Both the position numbers and the translations under genes were made by a program. Of a stretch of 64,000 bases of DNA, positions 28,301-40,300 are shown in pieces. Each line of letters opens with the position of its first letter. Position 1 is the first letter of the stretch. The stretch is from Corallococcus sp. EGB (GTDB lineage Bacteria; Myxococcota; Myxococcia; Myxococcales; Myxococcaceae): contig NZ_CP079946.1 in assembly GCF_019968905.1 (NCBI RefSeq), forward strand, positions 4,340,001 to 4,404,000, read 5' to 3'. The notes below the pieces were generated by a model. That model did no database searches. It worked only from the letters and a program-made list of their open reading frames with translations, and was not told the origin of the DNA.

Positions 28301-31300
28301 CAGCCGCGCAGCACCTGCTCGCGTGCCGCCGGCGTGAGCAACGGCAGGGTGGAGACCGGAGCGTCCGGCGCGGCGACAACGGCCTTCGCCAGCACGGACA
28401 GGTGCTCCGCCATGCGCTCCAGGGTCGCGGCGTCGAAGAGGGCGGTGGCGTACTCCAGGCGGCAGCGCAGTCCGTCGCGCTGTTCCCAGACCTCCAGCGT
28501 CAGGTCGAACTTGGACGTCGTCACCGGCACGTCCACGCCGCCAATCTGGAGCCCGGCGCCCGCGTTCGTCTGGGCCTCGGGCACATTGATGACGTTGAGG
28601 ATGACCTGGAACACCGGCGTGCGGCTCAGGTCGCGAGGCACCTGGAGCACGTCCACCAACTGCTCGAAGGGCATGTCCTGGTGCGCATAGGCACCCAGGG
28701 CCTGCTGCCTCACGCGCGCGACGAGCTCACGGAAGCCCGGAGCCCCATCGAGTCTCGCGCGGAAGGCGAGCGTGTTGACGAAGCAGCCCAGCAGGCCCTC
28801 CACCTCGGGACGGGACCGGCCCGCGATGGGCGTGCCCACCGCGAAGTCGTCCTGCCCGGAGGCCCGGGAGAGCAGCACCTGGAACAACGCCATCAGGACC
28901 ATGAAGGACGTGGCGCCTTCACGGCGGCCCAGCGCGAGCAGGGGCTCGGACAGCTCGCGGGGCAGATGGAAGGAATGGGAGGCGCCCGCGTAGGACTGCG
29001 TGGCGGGACGCGGACGGTCGGTGGGCAGCTCCAGCGGCGGCGCGCCTTGGAGCAGGTCCTTCCACCAGCGGACCTGTTCCTCCAGCACCGGACCGGTCAG
29101 CCACGCGCGCTGCCAGACGGCGTAGTCGGCGTACTGCACCGGCAGGGGTGGCAGCACGGACGGAGCACCCGCGCTGGCGCAGGCGTAGAGGACCGGCAGC
29201 TCGCGGCTGAGGACCAGGGCGCACCAGGCGTCGGAGACGACGTGATGCAGGAGCAGGTGGAGGACGTGCGTATCGGGAGCCAGCCGCAGCAGCAGCGCGC
29301 GGGCCACGGGGCCAGTGCCCAGGTGGAAGGGCGTGGCGGTGTACGCCTGGCAGCGGCGAAGCATGGCGGCCTCCCGCGCTTCGGCCGTTTCGCCGGGAAC
29401 GTCCTCCGTTTCCAGGGCAAGGGTGCCCGTCGCATGGATGACCTGCACGGCCCCGGTCTCCCCCAACGCGTACGTGGTGCGCAGGACCTCATGGCGTTCC
29501 ACGAGCGAGTGGAGCGCCGTCTGGAGCGCGCTGACATCCAGCGCTCCCGTGAGCCGGAAGATGATCGCGTTGTTGTACGCGGTGCTCTCCGGCTCCAGCT
29601 CCTGGAGGTACCAGAGGCGTTGCTGCGCGAACGACAGCGGCAACGGCCGGTCACGCGGTGCGCGTGGAATCGCACGGGTGACCACGGCCGTGGGGGCCGA
29701 CGCGGTGCTTGCCGGAGCGGCGGGCGCCGTCCTCGCTTGATCAGGAGACGCGGGTCGCGGTGCGGGCAGCTTGACGCCAGGCAGGTTCACGGCCTCGACG
29801 CGGCCATCCACTCGCAGGCGCACGGGACGGCCGGTGCGATAGAGGTTCGTGGAGGCGCTCAGCGGATGCGGCACCAGCCGGTCCGGCGTCTCGCCCGCTG
29901 CCCTCCAGAGTGAAGCGGGGAGGCCCGCGCCCGACAGGGCCAGTTCCCCCACGACGCCCGCGGGCACGGGCACTCCGGCTGCATCCAGCACCCAGACCTC
30001 CAGCCCCGGAGGCAGCTTCTCCTCCGGTGCACGCGGCAACAGCCCGCCGTCACGGGCCTCGCCCGCGAGCAGCACGGCGCCGCCCGCGGTGCGATGGAGC
30101 GCCGACGCCAACTCCGCCGACGCATTCTCCAGGACCCAGGCCCCCACCGGTGCCAGGGCCTCGCGCGCTCCCGGCAGGTCCGTCATCGCACGGGCCAGCC
30201 GCGCGGTGGTGTTCACCAGCACCGCGCCGGACCGCCTCGCCAGGGCCAGCAGTTCCTCCGCATCCGTCTCCTGCTCGCCGCTCACGCGCCGCGACTGCGA
30301 CACCGCGTCGGCGGCCAGGGCCTCGCGCGCCCTGGCCAGGCGCTTCAGCCCTTCCAGGACGACCGGCGTCTCCAGCCCGAAGTCGATGAGGCACGTCACC
30401 TCGTCCACGTCCGAGGCCCGCACGTCGCGCAACCGCTGGATGCCGCTCTCCACCGTGCCGATGAGGCCGGTGCCCTTCGCGTGGTGCTCGAAGGTGTGCT
30501 CCAGGAGCGCGTCGATGTCCTCGCGGGACACCTTGGCGATCTCCCCCTGATACCCCTGCGCGGCGAGCAGCGACGTCGTGATGTCCGCCGAGCTCCGGAA
30601 GTACGCCAGGAGCGGCTTGCGGACCTGCCGGAGGACCTCGGCCTCTTCGTCACCGAGGAACGTGTGCAGCATGCAGGTGATGTGACCCCGGCCCGGGTGC
30701 CCGTTGCGGCGCCAGGCCTCGCGGTAGAGGGCCACCTTCGGCTTCAGCTCCTCCAGCGAGTGGGCGAAGAGTCCCGTGAGGACGCCCGCGCCCAGCTCGC
30801 CCGCGAGCCGGAACGTCTCCGGATTCGCGGTGGCGGTGAGCCACACGGGCAGCTCGCGTTGCACCGGCTTCGGGCGCAGGCCCACCTCCACCGTGACGCC
30901 GTTGCCGCCCGGGCGCCGCAGCCGCTCGCCGCGCCACAGGCCGCGCAGCGTCTCCAGGTGGCGCAGCAGGATGTTGCGCCGGTCCGCGTAGTTCCCCGGC
31001 GCGAAGATGAAGTCCTGCACGTGCCAGCCCGTGGCCACGGACACGTCCACGCGGCCCTGCGACAGGTTGTCCACGACGGCCCACTGCTCCGCGACGAGCA
31101 GCGGATCATGCAGCGGCAGCACGACGCTGCCGGAGCGCAGGCGCACGTTCTTCGTGACGGCCGCGAGCGCGGCGGAGACCACCGCGGGCTGCGGGTAGAT
31201 GCCGCCAAACGAGTGGAAGTGCCGCTCCGGCGTCCAGATGGCGGAGAAGCCATTCGCGTCCGCGAACTTCGCGCCCTCCATCAAGAGCTCGTACTTGGGA

Positions 31301-34300
31301 CCGGAGAGCGAGTCCTCGTCATTGGCGAAGTACGACAGGCTGAGCTGGAGCGGACGCACCGCCTCCGCGTTCCGGCGCGACGTGGAGGCCTCGGCCGGGA
31401 ACAGCACGCGCAGGCCGCGAGACAGGGCCCAGAGGGCTTCCAGCTCGGGCTTCTCGGGGACGGGGTCCGAAGCGGCGAGCCAGGTGGTGCCTGGCACCGG
31501 ACGCAGCCGCGCATCCAGCCCCGCGAAGAAGGCCGCGAGCGACGTGTGGCTCAGGGCCCACGCGGACTGGCCCGCGCCCATCGGCAGCAGCCACGCCAGG
31601 GACTCCGGCGAGGGCAACGGCAGCGCCTCCGTCACGGATACGGCCGACACGTCTCCCAACACCTCTTCGACGTGCAGGACGCGCGAAGGCTCCAGGCGCG
31701 CGGACATGAAGAGTCCCCGCGAGGTGACGAGCCGGGGCACGCCGCCTCCTTCCACGGCATAGACCGCCAGCGAACCCAGCTCCGTGGGCCCGAGCGTCAC
31801 CGGAGCCCCGCCGGCCTCCAGGACACCCCACAGCGCCGCCAGCTTCTCTGGCGATGCACGGAGGCAGAGGGCCACGGGTTCTCCCTGCCGCAGCCCCAGT
31901 TCCCGCAGCCGCAGCGCGAGCCGCCGCGCGCGCGAGGCCAGCTCCCGCCAGGTCCAGGCGCGGCCTGCCTGCTCCGCGGCGACGGCGTCCGGCTGCCGCA
32001 GTGCCTGTTCGCGCAACCGGGTGGGCAGGCTCGGGGCCTGTGTGACGGGGGGCGGAACGGGCCACGCGCGGCGTTCGGCGTCGGTGGCGAGCGGCAGGCG
32101 GGAGAGGCGCTCCTCGGGCCGGGCCAGCGCCGCGGCGAGCAGCACCTGGAGGTGCTCCAGCATCCGCCGCGCGGTGGACGCGTCGAACAGCTCCGTCGCG
32201 TACTCCAGCGCGCCGTGAACGCGGCCGGGTTCCTCGGTGAGGATGAGCGTCAGGTCGGACAGCGTGGCGCCCCACTGCACGGGCGTGCCCGGCACCTCGA
32301 TGAAGGTGCCTCGCGCCCCGACGGCCGCCAGCGCGTCACCGCCCATCTCCAGGTTCGAGTGGTAGACGAACACCGTGTCCGTCATGCGCTCCCGGCCAAT
32401 GTCCCTGCCGGGGACGAGTTGTTCGACGAGCAGCTCGAAGGGCACGTCCGGCCGCGACTGGACGTCCGTGACCTCGCGCCGCACGCGGTGGAGCAGCTCG
32501 CGGAAGCTCGGATCATCTCCGACGTGCGTGCGGAACGCGGCCGAGTGCGCCACGTAGCCGATGAGCGGCAGCAGCTCCGGCCGCGTGCGGTTGCCGATGG
32601 GAGTTCCGACGATGAGGTCCGTCTGCCCGGTGTAGCGGTGCAGGAGCGCGTTCCACGCGGCGAGCACGGTCATGTACGACGTGAAGCCCTCGCTGCGCCC
32701 GAAGGCGACGAGCGCCTCGGCGAGCTCCGGCGGGAAGTCGAGCACCATGCGCTCGGAGGTGAGCGGGCAGCTCGAAGGCCGGGGCCGGTCCGTGGGGATG
32801 CCGAGCTGACGGGGCATGCCGGCCAGGCGCTGGCGCCACCACTGTTCCTGTTCCGGGAAGCGCGCCTCCGCGAGCGACTGCCGCTGCCACGCGCCGAAGT
32901 CCGCGTACTGCACGGGCAGGGGCGCCAGTGGGGACGGCTTGCCCTGCAGGTAGGCGGCGTAGAGCTGGCCCACCTCCTGGAGGAAGAGGGACGTGGACAG
33001 CGTGTCGCAGACGATGTGGTGGATGGCGCAGACCAGCAGGTGCAGGTCCGCGCGCAGGCGCACGAGCGTGGCGCGCAGCACGGGCCCATGCACGAGGTCG
33101 AAGGGGCGCGCGGCGTCCTCGCGAGCGATGCGGAGGGCGGCCTCCTCGCGCTCCTCGGGCGTGCCTTGCACGTCCACGATGGGGAGCGGGATGCGCACGT
33201 GGGGATGGAAGCGCTGCACGGGCCGGCCATCCACGGCGTCGTAGGTGGTGCGCAGGGCCTCATGGCGCTGGACGACCTCCTGGATGGCGCGCTCCAGGAT
33301 GGCGGCGTCGGCGGGGCCCTCCAGGCGCAGGACGAACGGAATCGTGTAGGCGGAGAGGCCAGGGAGGTGCTGCTCCAGGCGCCAGACGCGCTCCTGGACG
33401 ATGGACAGGGGCAGCGGCTCCGTCCGGGGGCGGGGCACGAGCGGCAGCTCGCGCGTGGGCTCCTGGGCGGGGGCCTGCTGGAGCAGCGGTTCGATGCGGG
33501 ACGCAAGGCCCGCGACGGTGGGCGCTTCGAACAGGGCGGCCAGCGGCACCTGGACGTGGAAGGTGTCGCGGAGCTGGTTGAGGAGCTGCGCGGCCATCAG
33601 CGAGTTGCCGCCCAGCTCCAGGAAGTTGTCGTCGCGTCCGACGAAGTCCACGCCGAGTCGTTCCCGCCAGAGCGTGGCGATGCGGACCTCCACGTCACCG
33701 CGAGGCGCGTCCTCACGGCCCCCGGGGACGGGGAGGGCAGGGCGCTCCACGGACGGCGCAGCGGCCGTCGCGCCTGGGCTCACGGGCGAAGCGGGGGGCT
33801 GCCCGGGCACGCCGGTGGAAGGTGGCGCCAGTGCCGCCCCGGTGCCTGCGGGCGAAGCGGGCGACGGAGCGGACGTGCCGGTCGGGCCCGCCTCTGCTTG
33901 GGCCTGAACGGACGGCGCCTGGTCCGGAACCGTGCGAGTTACAGACGCGGTCAGCACGGGCGGTGCCATGCTGGCCGCGGCGACGGTCGCAGTCATTCGG
34001 GCACTGCTGGCCGCGGCATCCGTCGCGGACGAACCCCCCGGACCGCGAGGCTCCACCCAGCAGCGCTTGCGCAGGAACTTGTACGTCGGCAGGTGCACGC
34101 GGCGGCGCTGCTCGTGGGCGTAGAACGCGGCCCAGTCCACCTCCAGGCCCTGCATCCAGAGCTCCCCCACGCACTGCAACAGCCCTGACTGCTCCGTCGT
34201 CGCACCGCCCCGGCGCAGCGACGCGAGCGCCTTCACCCGCTCCCTGTCCTCGCCCAGGCATGCGCGCACCAGCGGGGTCAGGTCCTGACCGGGCCCGACC

Positions 34301-37300
34301 TCCAGCAGCATGCTGCAACCCTCTTCCAGCAGGGTCCCCACGGCGTCGGTGAAGCGCACGGGCTGCCGCATCTGCGTGGCCCAGTACTCCGGCGCGGCCA
34401 ACTCACCTGGACGCGCGAGCGCCCCCGTGAGGCTGGAGACGTACCGCACGGAGGGCTCGTTTCGCTGGAGCGAACCCACCGCGCGAGCCAGCTCCCCCAT
34501 CAACGGCTCCACGTCCGCTGAGTGGAACGCATGGCCCGACGGCATGCGCACCGCACCTGCCTTGCGTTGCTGCAACCCCGCCTGGAGGCGCTCCACCTCA
34601 TCCACCGGCCCGGAGACGACACACCGATCCGGCGCGTTGATCGCCGCGATCGTCAGCCGTCCGGACAGCATCGGCTGGACCTGCGCCACCGGCAGCGCCA
34701 CGCCGAGCATCGCGCCCGGAGGCAGCCGGTGCATCAGCTCGCCCCGGACCACGGCCAGCCGCAGTGCATCCGGCAGCGACAGCGCGCCCGCGACACAGGC
34801 GGCGGCATACTCGCCGAAGCTGTGTCCCAGCACCGCGTGCGGGACGATGCCCCACGCCTGCCACATGCGGGCCAGCGCCACCTGCACCGTGAACAGCGCA
34901 GGCAGCGCGACACGCGTATCGGCGAGCGCGGCGGACGCCTCCGCCTCCTGTCCCGCTTCAGGACGCAGCAGCGCCTCCACGCGCGAGCGCAGCGGCGCAT
35001 CCAGCGACGCGAGGCACGCCTCCACCTGCGCGCGGAACGCCGGCACGGAGGCAACCAGCTCCCGGCCCATGCCCACCTGCTGCGAGCCCTGACCGGAGAA
35101 GACGAAGGCCACGCGCTTCCGGCGGGCGGCCTCCACGTCCTTCAGACGCGCGGGCGTGGCCGGCTTTCGGAGCTGCTTCGCCAGGTCCTCTGCGTCGCGA
35201 GCGACCACCGTGCGCCGGTACTCGAAGGCCCGCCGTCCCACCGCCTGCGTATACGCGGCGTCCGCGAAGGCCCCCGCATCCCCCGCGACCTCCACGGAGA
35301 ACCGCGCCGACAATGCCTCCAGGGACTCCGGCGAGCGCGCCGACAACACCCGCAGCGCCAGCTGCTTCGCCGCGGCCTCCAATGCCTCCGGCGACCGCGC
35401 GGACAGCACCTGATCCGCCAGCTTCAATGACGCCGCCTCCAGCGCCTCGGCGGAACGGTCCGACAGCACGTGTGACGCCAGCGCTTGCGCTCCGGCCTCC
35501 AGTGCCTCCGGCGAGCGCGCCGACAGGACGAACAGCTGATGCGAGCGCGTGGAGGGACCGCTCCGGACGACCGGCGCCTCCTCCAGCACGGCGTGCGCGT
35601 TCGTCCCGCCCACGCCGAACGAGCTCACCGCCGCGCGCCGGGGCGTCTTCGCTCGAGGCCACGGCCGCAGGCGCGTGTTGACGAAGAACGGACCCGCGTC
35701 GAAGTCGATCCGCGGGTTGGGCGCCTCGAAGTGGAGGCTGGGAGGAATCTCCTCCTCGCGCAGCGAGAGCGCGGCTTTGATCAGCCCCGCGAGCCCCGCC
35801 ACCGTGTCCAGGTGGCCCACGTTCGTCTTGAGCGACGCCAGCGGGATGGTGCCCCGGTGCTCGGGACCCAGGCCGTAGGCGCGCTGGAGCGCGGCGACCT
35901 CGATGGGGTCGCCCAGCGGCGTCGCCGTCCCGTGCGCCTCCACGTAGCCGATGTCCCGCGCCGTCACGCCCGACCGGCGCAGCGCCTGCGTGATGACGGT
36001 CGCCTGGCCCTGCACGCTCGGAGCCGTGAAGCCCGACTTGTCGCGCCCGTCGTTGTTGACGGCGGTGGCTCGGATGACGGCGTGGATCGGGTCGCCGTCG
36101 CGGACCGCATCCTCCAGCCGCTTGAGCACCACGGCGGCCACTGCGCTGCCGGAGACGGTGCCCTGGCCCTTCGCATCGAAGGCGCGGCAGTGCCCGTCCG
36201 GGGAGTAGATCATCCCCTCCTGGTGCACATAGCCGGTGCGCTGGGGCACCGACAGCCGCGTCGCCCCCGCGAGCGCCACGTCCGACAGGCCGGCCAACAG
36301 GTTCTGACACGCGACGTGCACCGCCACGAGCCCCGTGGAGCACGCGGTGTACACGAGCATGCTCTCGCCGGTGAGCCCCAGCTTGTAGGACACCTTCGTC
36401 GGCAGGCTCTGGTAGGTCGCGGTGCCGTACAGCTCGAAGAACGCCGCCGAGTCCAACGGCAGGTTCCGCTGCACCTCGTTCGCGTAGCCGGACTCGTTCG
36501 CTCCCGCGAAGAGGGAGATGACGCCCGGGAAACGCGACGGCTCAATGCCTGCGTCCTCCAGCGCCGCCCAGGCACATTGGAGGAACATGCGCTGCTGCGG
36601 GTCGGTCCACTGCGCCTCGCGCAGCGACATGTCGAAGAACGCGGGGTCGAACAGATCGATGTCCGCGAGCACTCCCTGGGCGGGCACGAACCCCGGGTGC
36701 TGCGACAGCGACACGCCCGGCGGCAGGCCGGGCATCGGCTCCAGTTCCTCTGGAGTGAAGCGGGAGATGGACTCCACGCCCTCGCGGAGGTTGCGCCAGA
36801 ACTCCTCCACCGACGCCGCGCCGGGGAAGCGCCCGGACATGCCGATGATGGCGATGGCGTTCGACGGCAACGCCGCCGTCGCCCTGTCCGTCACGGCCCC
36901 GGAAGACACGGACGTGGCGCTGACCCCTGAAGCGGAGTCGGGTTTCGCAGGCGCCGCAACGGACGCGGGAGCGGCTTGCGGCGTCATGAAGGGCCCGCTC
37001 ATCGACGCGGCATCCACGGCCGCGCGCGGTGCGGCGATTGGCGCTGTCCCGATGGCCGGATGCGAAGTCACGCCTTCGCGCACCAGCCGCCGGGCCAGTC
37101 CGTGCACCGTCGGGTGTTCGAACAGCCAGACCACGGGCACCTCGCGCCGGAGCGCCTCCTGCAGACGGCTGGCGACGCGGACCACGGTGAGCGACGTGCC
37201 TCCCAGGTCCTCGAAGAAGTGATCGTGGACGCCGACGCTCCGGGCCCCCAGCTCCCGGGACCAGATGCCTGCGAGCTGTTCCTCCAGCGGATCCGCGGGC

Positions 37301-40300
37301 TCCACGAAGCGCCCCTTGCGAGCGCTCGCCGCGACATCCGGCGCGGGCAGGGCCTGGCGGTCCAGCTTGCCGGTCGCGGTGAGGGGCAGCACGGTCAGCG
37401 GGACGAACGCGGCCGGGACCATGTACTCGGGCAGCCGCTGACGCAGGTGTCCGCGCAGCGCCTGCACGTCCAGGGCGTTCGCCACCACGTAGGCCACCAG
37501 TCGCTTGTCGCCGGGCACGTCCTCGCGCACGAGCACGGTCGCATCGGTGAGCGCGGGCCAGTCGCGGAGGGCGGCTTCGACCTCGGACAGCTCGATGCGG
37601 TAGCCGCGCACCTTCACCTGGCTGTCGATGCGGCCCAGGAACTCCAGGCGCCCGTCCGCTCTCCAGCGCACGCGGTCGCCCGTGCGGTACACGCGCTCGC
37701 CGGGCGTGGTGGCGAAGGGGTGGGGGATGAAGCGCTCGGCGGTGAGGTCCGGGCGGGAGAGGTAGCCTCGCGCGAGCCCGTCCCCTCCAATGAGCAGCTC
37801 GCCCGGCACGCCCACGGGCACCGGCCGCAGCGCCCCGTCCACCACGAACGTCCGCGTGTTCGGCAGGGGCGGGCCGATGGGAATGACTTCACCCGCGACG
37901 TCCTCGGGCCGCTCCATGCGGAGGCAGCAGGTGAAGACGGTGGCCTCGGTGGGGCCGTAGCCGTTGACCACCGGGAGGCCCAGCGTCTCCACCACGCGGC
38001 GCGTGTGCGTGGGGGACAGGACGTCTCCGCCCACGAAGAGCTGCCGTGGTCCGCGCAGCACCTCCATCCGCACGTCCACCACCTGCGCGAACAAGCCGGC
38101 GGACAGATAGAGCGACGTGACCCCGTGACGCCGGATGACCTGTCCCAGCAGCTCCAGGTCCGTGGGCGGCTGGGGCGGGAAGACCACGAGCCTGCCGCCG
38201 GACACCAGCGGACCCCACAGCTCCAGCGTCGACGCGTCGAAGGACAGCGGCGCCATCAACAGGAACGTCTCGTCCGGGGTGAAGCGGGCCCAGGAGCCGC
38301 CGTGCAGGAGCCGCAGCACGCCCCGGTGCTCCACGGCGACGCCCTTGGGCCGGCCGGTGCTGCCGGACGTGAAGTCCACATATGCGAGGTTCCGCGAGGA
38401 GAGCGCCACCTCTGGAGCCGTGGTGGGCTGGCCCTCCAGGGGCGTCTCCTCCACGAAGACGCAGGGCACCTGCTCGGAGACCGGCAGCGAGGCACGCAGC
38501 GCGCGGGTGGTGACGAGCAGCCGGGGCGGCGCGTCCTCCAGCATGTGGGCCAGCCGCCGCGCCGGATACGCCGCATCCAGCGGAACGTAGGCCCCGCCCG
38601 CCTTGAGGATGGCGAGGAGCGCGACGACGAGCTCCACGGAGCGCTCCAGGCACACCGCCACCAGCGCGTCCGGCCCCACGCCACGCGAGCGCAGCACCCA
38701 CGCCAGCGCATTCGCCCGCGCGTCGAGCCGCGCATACGTCAGCCGCGCATCTCCAAACTCCAGCGCGATGGCCTCCGGCCGCAGGGAGACCTGGCGCGCG
38801 AAACACTCCACCAGGTTCGACTCACGCGGGTACTCCACACCTGTGGTGTTCCAGGCCGTGAGCACCTGCTGGCGCTCCTCGGGCGTGAGCCATTCCAGGC
38901 GGGACAGCGGCGCGTCCGGAGCGTCGACGACGGCGTCCAGCAACGTGCGCAGGTGGCCGGACAGGCGCTCCACCGTGGAGCGTTCAAAGAGGTCCGTGCT
39001 GTATTCGAGGACGCCGCGCAGGCCGTCCGGCGCCTCGTGCAGCAGCAGGCCCAGGTCGAAGCGGGCCGTGGCGTTGTCCACGGGCATGGACCGCAGCGTG
39101 AGCCCCGGCGCCTTCAACTCTCCGGTGGGCGCGTTCTGGAGCGCGAAGACCGCCTGCACCAGCGGGTTGCGGCTCAGGTCGCGAGCGACCTGCAGCTCCT
39201 CCACCAGCTTCTCGAACGGCAGGTCCTGGTGCTCGAACGCGGCGAGCGCCGTCGCCCGCACCTGGGCGAGCAGGGTCCGGAACGAATCCCCCGGGCGCAC
39301 GTGCCCGCGAAGCACCAGCGTGTTCACGAAGAAGCCGACCAGCCCCTCCAGCTCCGCGTGGTCGCGCCCGGCGATGGGCGAGCCCACGAGCAGCTCCTCC
39401 TGGCCCGAGTACCGCGACAGCAGCACCTGCCACACCGCGAGCAGCGCCATGTACGGCGTCGCCCCTTCCGAGCGGCCCAGCGCCACCAACCGGTCCACCA
39501 CGCCCGACGGAAGGTGCACGGGAAGCAGCGCCCCCTTCGTGGACTGGAGCGCCGGACGCCCCCTGTCCGTGGGCAGGTCCAACACCTGGGGAGCCCCGGC
39601 CAGGTGCTGCTTCCACCACGCGACCTCCCGCGCCAGCACGTCCCCCTGGAGCCAGGAACGCTGCCACGCGGCGAAGTCCGCCGGTTGCACCGGAAGCGCC
39701 GGCAACACGGGGTCCCGGCCGGAGGTGAAGGCCTCGTAGCCACCGGCCACCTCGCGGATCAGCACGCCCAGCGACCAGCCGTCGGAGACGATGTGGTGCA
39801 TGCACAGGAGCAGCACGTGCTCGCGTTCACCCAGGCGAAGCAGCCGCGTGCGGAGCACGGGGCCACGGCCCAGGTCGAAGGGACGCGAGGCCTCCTCCAC
39901 GGAGTGCCGCTGGGCCTCTGCTTCGCGGCCCTCCCGGGGCACGGTGGTCAGGTCTGTGACCTGCAACTCCCACGGCGCCGCCGCGTGCACCTGCTGGACG
40001 GGCTGTCCGTCCTTCATCGCGAAGGTGGTGCGCAGCGCTTCATGCCGGGAGACGACGAGCTCCAGGGCGCGGCGCAGTGCCTCCACATCCAGCGCGCCGT
40101 CCAGCCGCAACGCGGTGGCGATGGTGTAGTGGCCCGCGCCCGGGCGGAGCTGCTCCACCACCCACAGCCGCTGCTGCGCGAAGGACACCGGCAGGTCGCG
40201 GTCCCTCGACGTGGCGACGAGGGCGGGGATGCGCGGGCCTTCCACTCGGGCGAGGAGGTGCGCCTCCACCCGCTCCGTGAGTCGGGCGACGGTGGGAGCA

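Noticed and set aside
30094..34188. Long open frame (1,364 codons) on the plus strand opposite the NRPS-PKS gene, and similar ones at 36976-40890 and 43150-46074
   Set aside because: These are mirror frames of very GC-rich coding DNA: Arg/Gly/His-rich, without domains, while the minus strand gives clear C, A, KS and AT domains throughout.
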